Of a stretch of 64,000 nt of DNA, positions 1-10,622 are shown in pieces. Both the position numbers and the translations under genes were made by a program. The notes under the pieces are model-generated. The model worked only from the letters and a program-made list of their open reading frames with translations, ran no database searches and was not told where the DNA came from. Position 1 is the first letter of the stretch. Each line of letters opens with the position of its first letter. Source of the DNA: an uncultured Methylophilaceae bacterium (GTDB taxonomy: Bacteria > Pseudomonadota > Gammaproteobacteria > Burkholderiales > Methylophilaceae); contig CAJQTF010000010.1 in NCBI GenBank assembly GCA_905618945.1, forward strand, positions 1-64,000. Reading direction: 5' to 3'.

Positions 1-3
1 TTT

Positions 4-645
4 CTAAATAACGCCGTAAGTATTTTGATATTTTTTAATCAATTCTAATTCATTAGTAAAGCCATTGGTTGTTTCTAAATATTTAATGATGTCTTCTAAA
101 TTAATAATTGAAATGACCGGGATAGAATATTTTCTAGCGATTTCCTGAGTTGCAGATAATGTATTTTTGCCTTTCTCTTGTCGGTCAATTGCAACGATAA
201 CCCCTGAAATTTTCGCCCCGTTATTATGTATTAGCTTATAAGACTCATTAATTGAAGTCCCAGCAGAAATAACATCATCAATAACTAATACATTACCTTT
301 TATTGATGAACCAATGATTTCGCCTCCTTCACCATGGTCTTTAGCTTCTTTTCTATTAAATGAATAGGGGACATTCTTACTTTTATTTGATAAAGCTATG
401 GACGAAGCACTAACAAGCGGAATCCCTTTGTAGGCTGGTCCAAAAATCATGTCAAATTCTATCTTTGTGTCTAAAATTTTATTAGCGTAGAATTCACCAA
501 GACGCTTAAGGCTTTCACCGTCGTTAAATGCACCTAAGTTGAAAAAATAAGGACTGTTGCGCCCTGCTTTGGTTAAAAAATCACCAAATTGCAACACTTT
601 TTTCTCTAGTGCAAATTCAATAAATAATGAAGTAGATGATGTCAT
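4..645 (-). CDS. pyrE: Orotate phosphoribosyltransferase
   Basis: Joins orotate to PRPP to give orotidine 5'-phosphate in cytosolic de novo pyrimidine synthesis. The 213 residues match the usual family length. The PRPP-binding motif VLVIDDVISAGTS lies at about residues 119-131, and the flexible catalytic loop with Lys and Asp (FNRKEAKDHGEGG) at about 97-109. The stop codon is at the very edge of the window, so the gene is complete. It is transcribed away from xthA with only 18 bp between the two ATG starts, a pairing I recall from other betaproteobacteria. Identification is secure. Confidence 0.96.
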   Translation of the reverse strand: MTSSTSLFIEFALEKKVLQFGDFLTKAGRNSPYFFNLGAFNDGESLKRLGEFYANKILDTKIEFDMIFGPAYKGIPLVSASSIALSNKSKNVPYSFNRKEAKDHGEGGEIIGSSIKGNVLVIDDVISAGTSINESYKLIHNNGAKISGVIVAIDRQEKGKNTLSATQEIARKYSIPVISIINLEDIIKYLETTNGFTNELELIKKYQNTYGVI

Positions 646-663
646 ATTAAAAATAAATAATTT

Positions 664-1443
664 ATGAAGATTATAACCCTAAATTTAAATGGAATTCGCT
701 CAGCGTCAAGAAAAGGTTTTTATGATTGGCTTCCACGTCAAAAAGCAGACTTCGTTTGCCTTCAGGAATTGAAGGCCCATGAAGTTAATTTAGATGCCCA
801 AATGAAGTCTCCAAAAGGGTATTTTGGTAATTTTAGCTATGCAAATAAAAAAGGTTATAGTGGGGTCGGTATATATTCTAAAGAAAAACCTAATAAAGTT
901 GTTAACAAAATTGGCATTCCAGAGTTAGATAACGAAGGCCGCTATATTGAAATTGATTTAGATAAGATCATTATTATCTCAGTATATTTACCATCTGGTT
1001 CTAGTGGTGAAGAGAGACAGATATTTAAATATAAAGTCTTACATAAAATATTAGTGATATTGAAAAAGAAAATAAAATTAGGCAAAAATATCGTTGTTTG
1101 TGGAGATTTTAATATTGCTCATCACGAAATAGACTTAAAGAATTTTAAAGGGAATAAAAAAAATTCTGGGTTTTTACCGGAAGAAAGAGCTTGGCTTTCT
1201 CATTTGTTTTCAAAAGTAGGTTGGGTGGATGTGTATCGTAATCTATATCCTAATAAAGGGGAAGAGGGTTACACCTGGTGGAGTAATAGGGGGCAGGCTT
1301 GGACAAAGAATGTAGGATGGCGAATTGATTATCAAATTGCTAATCTTGAATTAGCAAAAAAAGCAAAAAAAGCAACGATATTAAAATCACAAAGATTTAG
1401 TGACCATGCACCTTTGACTATTACTTACGATGATTTTGATTGA
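664..1443 (+). CDS. xthA: Exodeoxyribonuclease III (AP endonuclease)
   Basis: A base-excision repair enzyme that cuts at abasic sites and trims 3' ends. At 259 residues it is a complete EEP-superfamily nuclease: N-terminal LNLNGIRSA, catalytic Glu35 in CLQELKA, GDFNIAHHEIDL at about 147-158, and the terminal SDHAPL with the catalytic Asp-His pair. It starts with ATG directly beside the divergent pyrE, and its last 19 bp overlap the end of the convergent transporter gene. The two xthA-type subfamilies (xthA, exoA) are hard to separate by eye, so the symbol is less certain than the function. Confidence 0.94.
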   Translation: MKIITLNLNGIRSASRKGFYDWLPRQKADFVCLQELKAHEVNLDAQMKSPKGYFGNFSYANKKGYSGVGIYSKEKPNKVVNKIGIPELDNEGRYIEIDLDKIIIISVYLPSGSSGEERQIFKYKVLHKILVILKKKIKLGKNIVVCGDFNIAHHEIDLKNFKGNKKNSGFLPEERAWLSHLFSKVGWVDVYRNLYPNKGEEGYTWWSNRGQAWTKNVGWRIDYQIANLELAKKAKKATILKSQRFSDHAPLTITYDDFD

Positions 1444-2666
1444 TTCCATGGAGCTATTTTAAATAGTAAAACCATTCCAGGAATAGCAATAAGGAAGCAA
1501 AATATAAAAAAGTGATACCACCCGAAAAATTCAACTAGATAACCAGTTGAAGCATTGGTAAATGTTCGGGGAACTGAAGCTAGGCTAGTAAATAATGCAA
1601 ATTGAGTTGCAGTATATTTTGGATGGGTGGTCTTTGCAATATAAGCAATAAAAGCAGTAGTCCCAAGACCCGCTGCAAAAAATTCCAAACCTACAGTAAT
1701 AGCTAAAATTAGATTGTTGTCCCCTGATAACGCAAGCCATGCAAAACTTAGTGTGGCAAACATTTGCATAAAACCAAATACCCACAAGGCCCTATTAATA
1801 CCTAGTTTAATCATCCAGATGCCGCCAGCTAGACCCCCAATAATACCAGGCCATAAGCCAGCATTTTTAGCGATTACACCTATTTCAGTCATTGAAAAAC
1901 CAAGATCTAAGTAAAATGGTGTAGCAAGGGCTGTTGCCATACTGTCACCAATTTTATATAGGAAAATGAAAAGCAAGATAAGAAAAGCTCCTTTAATTCC
2001 TTTACGATTTTTAAATTCTTTAAATGGTTCTATTACTGCTTCTTTTAGAGTTTTAGGAGTGCCATATTTTAAAATGGGCTCTTTAATTAATAGGGTCATA
2101 ACAATCCCTGGCAGCATAAATAATCCCGTAACTATAAAAACAAATTCCCAATCAAAAGAGTCAGCAAGTATTAATGCTAGAGATCCTGGGATAAGGCTAG
2201 AAATTTTATATGCATTAACATGAATAGCATTTCCGATTCCTAATTCGTAATCAGAAAGCAATTCTCTTCTATAAGCGTCTATTACAATATCTTGACTCGC
2301 GCTAAAAAAAGCAATAACAGTTGAGATTATTGCAACTACAGTTAATTGATTTCTGGGCTCTATGAATCCAAAACTACAAATGGTTGTTAAAAGCAAAAGT
2401 TGAAAAATAATCAACCAGCTTCTTCGCCGACCCATCCCAAATGAAAACCTATCAAAAAGAGGGGCCCAAATAAATTTCCAAGTAAAGGGGAATTGGATAA
2501 GTGCAAATAGGCCAATCGTTTTAAGATCCATCCCACTGCTGCTTAACCAAGCTGGCAGAAGGCTAATTAAAATAAATAATGGTAGGCCAGAAGTAAATCC
2601 TGTAAAAATGCAGATAAGCATTTTCTTTGTAAATAAATCACGCCAAATTATTGATGAATCTGACAT
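1425..2666 (-). CDS. AmpG-like MFS transporter
   Basis: A 413-residue inner-membrane protein with about 12 hydrophobic segments. The N-terminal third (FTGFTSGLPLFI, DLKTIGLFALIQFPFTWKFIWAPLFDRF) strongly resembles AmpG, the muropeptide permease that imports anhydro-muropeptides for wall recycling, although E. coli AmpG is longer. It is the last gene of the minus-strand run and starts 7 bp after metW. I recall metX-metW-ampG as a common betaproteobacterial order. The substrate is inferred. The 3' end overlaps xthA by 19 bp, so no terminator separates the convergent genes. Confidence 0.82.
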   Translation of the reverse strand: MSDSSIIWRDLFTKKMLICIFTGFTSGLPLFILISLLPAWLSSSGMDLKTIGLFALIQFPFTWKFIWAPLFDRFSFGMGRRRSWLIIFQLLLLTTICSFGFIEPRNQLTVVAIISTVIAFFSASQDIVIDAYRRELLSDYELGIGNAIHVNAYKISSLIPGSLALILADSFDWEFVFIVTGLFMLPGIVMTLLIKEPILKYGTPKTLKEAVIEPFKEFKNRKGIKGAFLILLFIFLYKIGDSMATALATPFYLDLGFSMTEIGVIAKNAGLWPGIIGGLAGGIWMIKLGINRALWVFGFMQMFATLSFAWLALSGDNNLILAITVGLEFFAAGLGTTAFIAYIAKTTHPKYTATQFALFTSLASVPRTFTNASTGYLVEFFGWYHFFIFCFLIAIPGMVLLFKIAPWNQSKSS

Positions 2667-2673
2667 TTATGAG

Positions 2674-3273
2674 TTAACGATTTACCAAATTATATAGGGC
2701 AAGTGCGCCAAGTAAATTAGGAAAAAACCTTACTGACTTAGTATCAGTAAGAACCAATCGGTCAACAATTTTATATCTATTTAATTTACATAAATCATCA
2801 AAATCTTTAATTGTACAAAGGTGAACATTTGGAGTGTTAAACCATGAATAAGGCAATTCTTTTGATTTAGGCATCACTCCTTGGACTGATTGAATTCTAT
2901 CCCGCCAATATCCAAAATTTGGAAATGTGACGATTACTTGTTTTCCAACACGAAGCATTTCATTTAGGATTTCTTCAGTGTTATGCATAGATTGAATTGT
3001 TTTAGATAGGATCACAACATCAAATGAATCATCTTCAAATTCTGACAACCCTACTTCTAGATCTACTTGAAGAACATTGATTCCTGTTTTAAGTGACTTT
3101 AACCAGTTATCAGGATCTTTTTCAATTCCATATCCTGTTATATTCCTCTCTTTTTTAAGGTAATTTAATAATTCTCCATCTCCGCAACCTAGGTCAAGAA
3201 CTTTTGAGTTAGGTTTAACCCAATTAGCTATAATCGGAAAGTCATATCTATAGTTATTTTTATTCAATTTCAT
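2674..3273 (-). CDS. metW: Methionine biosynthesis protein MetW
   Basis: A 199-residue protein with a class I methyltransferase fold, including the SAM-binding glycine motif [12 protein letters not shown] near residues 25-36 and the conserved [12 protein letters not shown] stretch typical of MetW. MetW works with MetX in the acetylation route to homocysteine; a direct role supporting MetX activity is known for some species. The start overlaps the stop of metX by 4 bp (ATGA arrangement), implying translational coupling. Only 7 bp separate it from the downstream transporter. Confidence is high from both sequence and neighbour. Confidence 0.93.
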   Translation of the reverse strand: MKLNKNNYRYDFPIIANWVKPNSKVLDLGCGDGELLNYLKKERNITGYGIEKDPDNWLKSLKTGINVLQVDLEVGLSEFEDDSFDVVILSKTIQSMHNTEEILNEMLRVGKQVIVTFPNFGYWRDRIQSVQGVMPKSKELPYSWFNTPNVHLCTIKDFDDLCKLNRYKIVDRLVLTDTKSVRFFPNLLGALALYNLVNR

Positions 3274-4394
3274 AGCATGCTATTGAAGTAAGATTTTAAA
3301 ATTGTATGATACCTGGGCTCTTCCATTAAAAAAGCATCATGTCCGCTAGTCGCTGTAATTTCTGCATATTTGACATCAATATTATTATCTAAAAGTGCCT
3401 TAACAATTTCTTTAGATCTACCAGGTGAAAATCGCCAATCACTAGTAAAGGAAATAACTAGAAATTTGGATTTGATTTTTTTGAAAACTTTACTAAGATT
3501 TCGCTTGCTTCCATTTGAAGGATCATAATAATCCAAAGCTTTTGTCATTCTAATGTAGGTGTTTGCGTCAAATTCTTTTGCAAATTTATCCCCTTGATAG
3601 TTTAGGTATGATTCAATTTCAAATTCTGTCTTAAAATCATACTGATAATTTTTATTTTTCAATTTTCTACCAAATTTTGATTCCATTACATCATCTGATA
3701 AATAGGTTATATGTCCAAGCATCCTTGCTATTCTTAGACCCCTTCTCGGCGGTGTATTTGTTTCGTAATAATTACCTGTATTAAAGTCCGGATCTGTAAT
3801 AATGGATTGCCTTGCAACCTCATTAAAAGCAATATTTTGCGCAGTAAGATTAGGTGCTGCAGCTATTACAACAGCATGTTTGATTTTTTCAGGAAATCTT
3901 ATAGCCCACTGAATTACTTGCATTCCACCAAGACTACCTCCAACGACTCCTGCTAGCTTTGAAATATTTAAAGATGTTATTAAAGCTTCATGAGAATTTA
4001 CCCAATCTTCAACTGTTACAATTGGAAAATCAGCTCCCCATGGTTTTTTTGTTTGTTTGTTGATAGATTTAGGCCCTGAGCTGCCATCACTTCCACCTAA
4101 ATTATTAATACCAATGACAAAGAATTTATTTGTATCTAAAGGTTTATTTGGCCCAATAAGATTATCCCACCATCCAGGACATTTATCTTTTGATGAATAC
4201 CTCCCAGCTAAATGATGATTGCCAGTAAGCGCATGGCATACTAGAACAGCATTATCTTTTTTTTTGTTAAGAGTTCCATACGTTTCATATATTAAATTAT
4301 ATTCTTTTAATATTTTCCCACTTTGAAGCCTTAAAGGATTTAAGGATTTAAAGATTTCTGGTTTAACAATACCAATATTTTTCTTTAATGTCAT
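3270..4394 (-). CDS. metX: Homoserine O-acetyltransferase
   Basis: Acetylates (or succinylates) L-homoserine, the first committed step of methionine synthesis. This is an alpha/beta hydrolase of 374 residues with the oxyanion region [11 protein letters not shown], the nucleophile elbow GGSLGGMQ, the Arg-containing [19 protein letters not shown] segment, and a C-terminal catalytic His in TSGHDAF. Proteobacterial MetX enzymes can be succinyl-specific, so acyl-donor preference cannot be settled by eye. It lies 34 bp after prmC and overlaps metW, with no room for a long leader, so I see no SAM riboswitch. Confidence 0.94.
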   Translation of the reverse strand: MTLKKNIGIVKPEIFKSLNPLRLQSGKILKEYNLIYETYGTLNKKKDNAVLVCHALTGNHHLAGRYSSKDKCPGWWDNLIGPNKPLDTNKFFVIGINNLGGSDGSSGPKSINKQTKKPWGADFPIVTVEDWVNSHEALITSLNISKLAGVVGGSLGGMQVIQWAIRFPEKIKHAVVIAAAPNLTAQNIAFNEVARQSIITDPDFNTGNYYETNTPPRRGLRIARMLGHITYLSDDVMESKFGRKLKNKNYQYDFKTEFEIESYLNYQGDKFAKEFDANTYIRMTKALDYYDPSNGSKRNLSKVFKKIKSKFLVISFTSDWRFSPGRSKEIVKALLDNNIDVKYAEITATSGHDAFLMEEPRYHTILKSYFNSML

Positions 4395-4428
4395 TGACGA
4401 ATTATACTATCGAGTGTTGATTAAAACA

Positions 4429-5280
4429 TTAAATTTTAATTTTTCCAGATGTAGCTCTGATAATTCCATTAAGATCCTCATTATGTGTAATTTTTGTGAA
4501 ATTATTATCTAAAAATAATTGATGAATTTTTTTATATTGATTATAACCATGCTCAATATATAACGTTCCATTTGGTTTTAAAAAATTAGGACTAGTTTTT
4601 ATAATTTCTATTATATCTGCATAGCCTTTCTGCGCTGAAATTAAAGCTTCTCGTGGCTCATGAAGAAGACCTTCATCTTTTAAATGAGGATCAGATTTAT
4701 CAATATAAGGAGGGTTACTTACAATTACTTCAAATTGCTTTTTTGGAATTTTGGTAAACCAATCACTTTGTATAACTGAAATATTTTTGAGTTTGTGACG
4801 CAAAATATTTTTTTTTGCAATATTAATAGCATTTAATGAAATATCACTAAGCAATATAGTGGAATTTTTAAATTTATTTCCAAGAGCAATCCCAATTGCA
4901 CCTGAGCCAGTCCCTAAATCAAGAATATTGATTTTTTCTTGCTCGTCATATTGGTGAATAATTAAATCAACTAATAACTCAGTATCCTGTCTTGGAATAA
5001 GAACATTCGGGGTTACATGAAGATCCATATCATAGAATTTCCACTCTTTAAAAATGTATGCAAGTGGCTTGCGGGATATTCGAGCCGATACAAAATTCAT
5101 TATTTTTTTAATTTTATTGGCCTCAATAGGCAAATCAAAATTTTTAATTAAATACGCATGCTTTACTTTGAGAGCATGTTCGAGAATAAACCTTGATTCA
5201 ATGTCTGCTTCACGGAGAGTAAGGTCAAGATGTTTAGATAATAATTTACGAATTTCTAGATTTAGTTCTTGAATAATCAT
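4429..5280 (-). CDS. prmC: Release factor glutamine methyltransferase
   Basis: Methylates the Gln of the GGQ motif in release factors RF1 and RF2. The protein has 283 residues, with an N-terminal helical domain followed by the SAM-binding motif ILDLGTGSGAIGIALG near 119 and the diagnostic NPPY active site (VSNPPYIDK) near 188. It stands directly downstream of its substrate gene prfA in the conserved hemA-prfA-prmC order, with a 39-bp gap. Identification is secure. Confidence 0.96.
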   Translation of the reverse strand: MIIQELNLEIRKLLSKHLDLTLREADIESRFILEHALKVKHAYLIKNFDLPIEANKIKKIMNFVSARISRKPLAYIFKEWKFYDMDLHVTPNVLIPRQDTELLVDLIIHQYDEQEKINILDLGTGSGAIGIALGNKFKNSTILLSDISLNAINIAKKNILRHKLKNISVIQSDWFTKIPKKQFEVIVSNPPYIDKSDPHLKDEGLLHEPREALISAQKGYADIIEIIKTSPNFLKPNGTLYIEHGYNQYKKIHQLFLDNNFTKITHNEDLNGIIRATSGKIKI

Positions 5281-5319
5281 AAGGCTATAAGTATCAGAAA
5301 ATAAATTTTATAAGATTCT

Positions 5320-6399
5320 TTAACCTTCATCAAGTTGAGCTAATAAGTCTGCTTGATGTTCTGAATTAAGTGCCTCAATCAGTGAATTTAGATCACCATC
5401 CATTATCAAATCAATTTTATATAAAGTTAAATTTATTCGATGATCTGTAATCCTACCTTGGGGAAAATTATAGGTTCTTATTCTTTCACTTCTATCACCG
5501 CTTCCAATTAAGCTTTTTCTTTCAGATGCAATTTTTGATTCTTGTTCCTGAATTTGACCAGCTTTAATTTTAGCTGCTAAGACACTCATTGCTTGAGCTT
5601 TATTTCTATGTTGTGATCTATCATCTTGACACTCAACAACAATGCCGGAAGGTAAATGAGTGATTCTAACTGCTGAGTCAGTTTTATTAATATGCTGTCC
5701 GCCTGCACCTGAAGCTCGATAAGTATCAATTCTGATATCAGCTGGATTTATATCTACATCAATAATTTCATCTGCTTCTGGCAAAATTGCAACTGTACAT
5801 GCTGAGGTATGAATTCGTCCTTGAGTTTCAGTATCAGGAACTCTTTGAACCCGATGACCACCTGATTCAAATTTAAGTTTTGAGTAAGCTCCTGCACCAT
5901 TAATTTTAGCAATAACTTCCTTGTACCCACCAACTTCGGCCTCATTGGCAGAAATTATTTCTAATTGCCAGCGCATTCTTTCTACAAACCGGGTATACAT
6001 TCTAAAAATATCGCCTACAAATAAAGCTGATTCATCTCCACCTGCCCCCGCTCTTATTTCAAGAAAAATATTTTTCTCGTCATTAAGGTCTTTTGGTATG
6101 AGTAATACTTGTAATTCTTTTTCAATTCTCTCTAATTGTTCTTTTCCATTATCAATTTCTGATTGAGCAAAAGCTTTCATTTCTGGATCAGTAAGCATTT
6201 CTCTGGCATCTTCAATATCTTTATCGAACTTTAAATAATCTTTATAGATATCGACAACAGGCAATATATCGGAATGTTCTTTAGATATTTTTTTGAATCT
6301 TTCCATGTCTTTTGTAGCGCCTTCTTGACTGAGCTCCCCGTTGAGTTCTTCAATTCTCTTAGACAGGTTGCTTAACTTATTTTGCATTGATGATTTCAT
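5320..6399 (-). CDS. prfA: Peptide chain release factor 1
   Basis: Recognises UAA and UAG in the ribosomal A site and triggers peptide release. Its 359 residues match the family. The GGQ hydrolysis motif is in [15 protein letters not shown]. The stop-recognition P-x-T tripeptide appears as PDT in [11 protein letters not shown], where many homologues have PAT or PVT. The GGQ glutamine would be methylated by the product of the next gene, prmC. It starts 7 bp after hemA. TAA, TAG and TGA all terminate genes in this window, consistent with a normal RF1/RF2 code. Confidence 0.97.
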   Translation of the reverse strand: MKSSMQNKLSNLSKRIEELNGELSQEGATKDMERFKKISKEHSDILPVVDIYKDYLKFDKDIEDAREMLTDPEMKAFAQSEIDNGKEQLERIEKELQVLLIPKDLNDEKNIFLEIRAGAGGDESALFVGDIFRMYTRFVERMRWQLEIISANEAEVGGYKEVIAKINGAGAYSKLKFESGGHRVQRVPDTETQGRIHTSACTVAILPEADEIIDVDINPADIRIDTYRASGAGGQHINKTDSAVRITHLPSGIVVECQDDRSQHRNKAQAMSVLAAKIKAGQIQEQESKIASERKSLIGSGDRSERIRTYNFPQGRITDHRINLTLYKIDLIMDGDLNSLIEALNSEHQADLLAQLDEG

Positions 6400-6406
6400 T
6401 AGTATC

Positions 6407-7651
6407 TTATTCTTTTAGGTTGTAAATTTTTTTTAGTAATTCTGAAATTTCTTTCGTTTCGTTTGCCGCAGAGTCATTTAATGCCTTTGTTGGGTGGTGT
6501 AAAAATTTATTTGATAAATTATTACTGAGGGATTCTAAAGTTTCGTCAATGGATTTGCCACTCTTTAATTGTTTTTTTGCTTTATCAATTTCTTTTAATC
6601 TATTTTCTTCAAACTGATTCCTTAAAGATACGATTGTTGGACTAGCTTTTTTCTTATTACTATTTTGATAAAAAATACTAACTTTGTTTTCAATAATTAT
6701 TTGAGCATCCTTAACAGCATCAACTCTGTTACTAATACCTTTTTGAGCAATTTGCGCTAACTCATCAAGTGTATACAAAAAGATATCATTTAATTTTGAT
6801 ACCTCAGGCTCAATATCTCTTGGAATTGCAAGATCAATTAATAGCATGGGCTTATGCTTCCTAATTTTGATAGCCCTTTCGATCATTCCAAGCCCAATGA
6901 CTGGTAATTGGCTCCCAGTGCAGCTGATTACAATATCATAATTATGTAATTGAGCATTAATTTCCCCAAGCAGACATGTTTCAGCACTTATTTTTTTTGC
7001 TAAATTTTTACCGCGAGAGATAGACCTATTTGCAATTGTAATACCTTTTGGTTGGTGGCTATTAAAATACTTAGCAATTAATTCTGTCATTTCGCCTGCC
7101 CCAACAAAAATAATTTTGGTTTGGTTGATATCTCCAAATATTTTTTTTGCAAGTGAGAAGGCTGAAGAGGCTATAGTTGTATTACTTGCACCAATTTTTG
7201 TTTTAGATCTTATTTCTTTAGCTGCTTCAAATACAGTTTGAAAAAAATGAGATAAAAATTTACCTTGCGTACCGGCGTAATCAGAAATTTTTGCAGCTTG
7301 TTTCATTTGTCCTAGGATTTGAGTTTCCCCTAAAAACATACTATCTAATCCAGAAGCAACTCGGTATGAGTGAGTTAGAGCCTCATGATTGTTGTAATGG
7401 TATAAATGTTTTTTTAATTGCGATAATTTTATATGGTGATAATCTGCAAGCCATTGGTAAACAATTTTTATTTTTGGCCCATTAAAATAAATTTCGGTTC
7501 TATTACATGTTGAAAGAATAGCAACTTGACTCACTTTTTTACTCTTAAGGTCAATAAGCGCATTACTTATTTGATCTGAATGAAAGACGAACCTCTCCCT
7601 CAAGCTTAATGGGGCTGTCTTATGATTTAATCCTATTATATTTAAATTCAT
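6407..7651 (-). CDS. hemA: Glutamyl-tRNA reductase
   Basis: Reduces glutamyl-tRNA(Glu) to glutamate-1-semialdehyde, the entry step of the C5 route to haem. The 414 residues contain the catalytic cysteine in [10 protein letters not shown] near residue 50, the NADPH-binding [15 protein letters not shown] near 180, and a C-terminal dimerisation helix. It is the first gene of the minus-strand run and diverges from rpe across 96 bp, where its promoter must lie. HemB is about 5 kb away on the other strand, so two early haem genes share this neighbourhood. Confidence 0.96.
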   Translation of the reverse strand: MNLNIIGLNHKTAPLSLRERFVFHSDQISNALIDLKSKKVSQVAILSTCNRTEIYFNGPKIKIVYQWLADYHHIKLSQLKKHLYHYNNHEALTHSYRVASGLDSMFLGETQILGQMKQAAKISDYAGTQGKFLSHFFQTVFEAAKEIRSKTKIGASNTTIASSAFSLAKKIFGDINQTKIIFVGAGEMTELIAKYFNSHQPKGITIANRSISRGKNLAKKISAETCLLGEINAQLHNYDIVISCTGSQLPVIGLGMIERAIKIRKHKPMLLIDLAIPRDIEPEVSKLNDIFLYTLDELAQIAQKGISNRVDAVKDAQIIIENKVSIFYQNSNKKKASPTIVSLRNQFEENRLKEIDKAKKQLKSGKSIDETLESLSNNLSNKFLHHPTKALNDSAANETKEISELLKKIYNLKE

Positions 7652-7747
7652 CTTAATTTAATTCGCTCACGTTATCTCTATTTAATCAAAAAAGGGTAAA
7701 ATATGCATTTTACAATAATAAACACAATTTTTTAGGATCATAAGCAT

Positions 7748-8446
7748 ATGGATAAAACATTTAGAATTGCCCCTAGCATTCTCTCAGCTAATTTTTCAAA
7801 ATTAGGACAGGAAATAAATGATGTAATTTCATCCGGTGCTGATATTGTGCATTTTGATGTAATGGATAATCATTATGTACCAAATCTGACTATTGGCCCA
7901 TTAGTATGTGAGGCGATAAGACCGATAACTGATGCAATTATAGATGTGCATTTAATGGTAAAGCCTGTAGATAGGATTATCCCTGATTTTGCTAAAGCGG
8001 GAGCTAATATTATAACGTTTCATCCAGAAGGTTCAGACCATATTGATAGAAGTTTGTCTTTAGTAAGAGAGAGTGGATGTAAATCTGGCTTGGTGTTTAA
8101 TCCTGCTACGCCATTAGAATATTTAGACCATGTGATGGATAAAATTGATATGGTGTTGTTGATGTCGGTAAATCCTGGCTTTGGTGGGCAAAAGTTTATT
8201 CCAGAGACGCTTAATAAACTTAGAATGGCTAGAAAAAAAATTGATGAGTATACTCAAAAAACTGGTCGTGAAATATGGTTGGAAGTTGATGGAGGAGTAA
8301 ACGTAGACAATATTGCTGAAATTGCTAAAGCGGGGGCAGATACTTTTGTTGCTGGGTCAGCAATTTTTAAAGCTGCTAATGATGAGGATCCAAACCGCTA
8401 TGATACTGTTGTTCAATCATTAAGAGCTTCTTTATCAAAAGCTTAA
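7748..8446 (+). CDS. rpe: Ribulose-phosphate 3-epimerase
   Basis: Interconverts ribulose 5-phosphate and xylulose 5-phosphate. This 232-residue TIM barrel has the N-terminal [14 protein letters not shown], the metal-site [13 protein letters not shown] and DVHLMV, the phosphate-binding NPGFGGQKF and the late VDGGVN. In a ribulose-monophosphate methylotroph it would also regenerate the formaldehyde acceptor, but that role is inferred from the presumed taxon. It heads a tight plus-strand operon with gph and trpEGDC. A candidate SD (TAGGAT) sits about 8-10 bases before the ATG. Confidence 0.96.
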   Translation: MDKTFRIAPSILSANFSKLGQEINDVISSGADIVHFDVMDNHYVPNLTIGPLVCEAIRPITDAIIDVHLMVKPVDRIIPDFAKAGANIITFHPEGSDHIDRSLSLVRESGCKSGLVFNPATPLEYLDHVMDKIDMVLLMSVNPGFGGQKFIPETLNKLRMARKKIDEYTQKTGREIWLEVDGGVNVDNIAEIAKAGADTFVAGSAIFKAANDEDPNRYDTVVQSLRASLSKA

Positions 8447-8447
8447 T

Positions 8448-9116
8448 TTGAAAAAATTTAATAATATAAAAAGTATTTTTTTTGACTTAGATGGCACATT
8501 ATTTGATACTGCACCAGAGTTATGTTTTGCAACAAACCAAATGTTAAAAGATATTGATTTGCAAGAGTTGGAAAACGATATTATTACAAGCTTTATTGGT
8601 AATGGTGCAGATAATTTAATTAGAAAAGCAATTTCATACTCATCTAAGCAAAATCCCGAAGCTTTATTTAAAAAAGCTAGAAAATTATTTGATAAATATT
8701 ATATTTTAAATGCTGCACAAAGTTTGCCTTATGATGGAGTAGAGGAAACACTAATGAAGCTTAAAAAGAAGAAATTAAGTCTAGCTTGCGTTACAAATAA
8801 ACCAGAAATTTATACTCATGCTATCCTTGAAAAATCAGGGCTAATTTCTTATTTAGATTTAGTTGTATCTGGCGATACAGTTATTAGAAAGAAACCAGAT
8901 CCTATGCCTCTTCAATACAGTTGTGATAAGTTAAAATTAGAACCAAATCAGGTAATAATGGTTGGAGATTCATGTAATGATATTGAAGCAGGGTTTTCTG
9001 CAGGCACTTACGTAATCACTGTCCCTTACGGATACCAATATGGACAATCAATTGAATCTGATAAAGTAGATTTTGCAATAAAAAATTTAAATGATTTGGT
9101 AACAATAATAAATTAA
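8448..9116 (+). CDS. gph: Phosphoglycolate phosphatase (HAD family)
   Basis: Dephosphorylates 2-phosphoglycolate, for example that arising from DNA repair. The 222-residue HAD hydrolase has motif I FFDLDGTLFDT near residue 11, VTNKPE, and the C-terminal MVGDSCNDIEAG. The start is a TTG one base after the rpe stop, with no better ATG nearby in frame, so translation probably depends on coupling to rpe. The rpe-gph-trpE order is a familiar proteobacterial arrangement, which supports Gph over other HAD phosphatases. Confidence 0.9.
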   Translation: MKKFNNIKSIFFDLDGTLFDTAPELCFATNQMLKDIDLQELENDIITSFIGNGADNLIRKAISYSSKQNPEALFKKARKLFDKYYILNAAQSLPYDGVEETLMKLKKKKLSLACVTNKPEIYTHAILEKSGLISYLDLVVSGDTVIRKKPDPMPLQYSCDKLKLEPNQVIMVGDSCNDIEAGFSAGTYVITVPYGYQYGQSIESDKVDFAIKNLNDLVTIIN

Positions 9117-9120
9117 GAAA

Positions 9121-10617
9121 ATGTTTACTACTCTTACAAAAGAACAATTTGAGGCATATAAAGAACAAGGATTTAATAGAATACCTTTAGTTCTAGAAAG
9201 CTTTGCAGATTTAGATACACCCCTTTCAGTTTATGCAAAATTAGCAAACCAACCATATAGTTATTTATTAGAATCAGTTGAGGGCGGAGATAAATTCGGA
9301 CGGTATTCAATAATTGGCCTTCCGTCTAAATTGAGAATACAAATAAATGACAATAGAATTTTAGTTCTTCAGGGCGATAAAATAAAAAAAGAGATTAACG
9401 ATGAAAACCCATTAGATTTTATCGATAACTTCATGGCCAATTTTAAAGTCCCTACTGATTTAGATTTACCAAGATATTCCGGAGGCCTTGCAGGTTATTT
9501 TGGATATGAAACTATTAAATATATTGAGCCAAAGTTATGTAAAAACTTTGTGGAGGATAAGTTAGACTTACCTGACATTTTGTTAATGCTTTCAGATGAG
9601 ATTGTAGTATTTGATAATATATCTGGGACATTATTTATTATTAATTATGTTGACCCTTCAATTCCTGATGCCTATGAATTAGGCTTAAAGAATCTTCAAG
9701 CATTAGTAGGTAAATTACAATCTGGCCCTTCACCTTTTGCATCTTTTGAAAGTGCTGATTCTGATAATAAAAAATTATCTGAAGTAGTATCAGAATTTGG
9801 AGAAAATCAATTCAAGGTGGCAGTGGACAAAGCTAAGCAATATATTTTTGATGGCGATATTATGCAAGTAGTCTTGTCCCAGAGAATGACTAAGTCTTTT
9901 GAATCAAACCCCTTATCTTTGTATCGGACTCTCCGGAGCTTAAACCCATCTCCTTATATGTTTTTTTATCACATGGGCGATCATTATGTAGTTGGAGCAT
10001 CTCCTGAAATTCTAGTCACTTTGGTTGGTGAGAAAGTTACTGTAAGACCGATTGCAGGAACAAGGCCAAGGGGTAAAGATGAGTCTGAAGATATCCAATT
10101 CGAAAAAGATTTATTAGCAGACCCAAAAGAAATTGCGGAGCATGTTCAATTAATGGATTTAGGTAGAAATGATGTAGGAAGAGTTGCAAAAATAGGCACT
10201 GTAAATGTTACAGATAGTATGATAATAGAGAAGTACTCCCATGTAATGCATATTGTTTCTAATGTTGAAGGCGTGATTAAAAATAAATTATCTGCAATAG
10301 ATGTTCTAAAGGCTTCATTCCCAGCTGGAACTGTTAGTGGGGCACCAAAAGTTAGAGCGATGGAAATTATTAATGAATTAGAAGACACTAAGAGAGGAGT
10401 TTACTCAGGGGCTGTAGGCTATCTCGGATTTGATGGAGATATGAATGTTGCAATTGCAATTAGAACTGCAGTTATTAAAGATAATGTACTTTATGTTCAA
10501 GCAGGTGCAGGTATAGTAGCCGATTCAGTACCTAAAAATGAATGGGTAGAAACGCAAAATAAAGCAAAAGCAATTTTAAAGGCATCAGAGTTAGTTCAAT
10601 CTGGCCAAAGCGAGTAA
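9121..10617 (+). CDS. trpE: Anthranilate synthase component I
   Basis: Converts chorismate to anthranilate with ammonia supplied by TrpG. The 498 residues are a full-length component I. The N-terminal [17 protein letters not shown] contains the LLES-type element that in known enzymes binds feedback tryptophan. The chorismate-binding half includes [37 protein letters not shown] and [10 protein letters not shown]. It begins 4 bp after gph, leaving no space for an attenuator leader, so any transcriptional control must act upstream of rpe or inside the genes. Confidence 0.97.
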   Translation: MFTTLTKEQFEAYKEQGFNRIPLVLESFADLDTPLSVYAKLANQPYSYLLESVEGGDKFGRYSIIGLPSKLRIQINDNRILVLQGDKIKKEINDENPLDFIDNFMANFKVPTDLDLPRYSGGLAGYFGYETIKYIEPKLCKNFVEDKLDLPDILLMLSDEIVVFDNISGTLFIINYVDPSIPDAYELGLKNLQALVGKLQSGPSPFASFESADSDNKKLSEVVSEFGENQFKVAVDKAKQYIFDGDIMQVVLSQRMTKSFESNPLSLYRTLRSLNPSPYMFFYHMGDHYVVGASPEILVTLVGEKVTVRPIAGTRPRGKDESEDIQFEKDLLADPKEIAEHVQLMDLGRNDVGRVAKIGTVNVTDSMIIEKYSHVMHIVSNVEGVIKNKLSAIDVLKASFPAGTVSGAPKVRAMEIINELEDTKRGVYSGAVGYLGFDGDMNVAIAIRTAVIKDNVLYVQAGAGIVADSVPKNEWVETQNKAKAILKASELVQSGQSE

Positions 10618-10622
10618 AAAAA

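Noticed and set aside
5800-5860. PDT instead of PAT/PVT in RF1 as a sign of altered stop-codon reading
   Set aside because: The P and T are kept, and genes here end with all three stops in a normal way.
7696-7713. Inverted repeat GTAAAAT/ATTTTAC between hemA and rpe
   Set aside because: Arms of only seven A/T-rich bases; not strong enough to call an operator.
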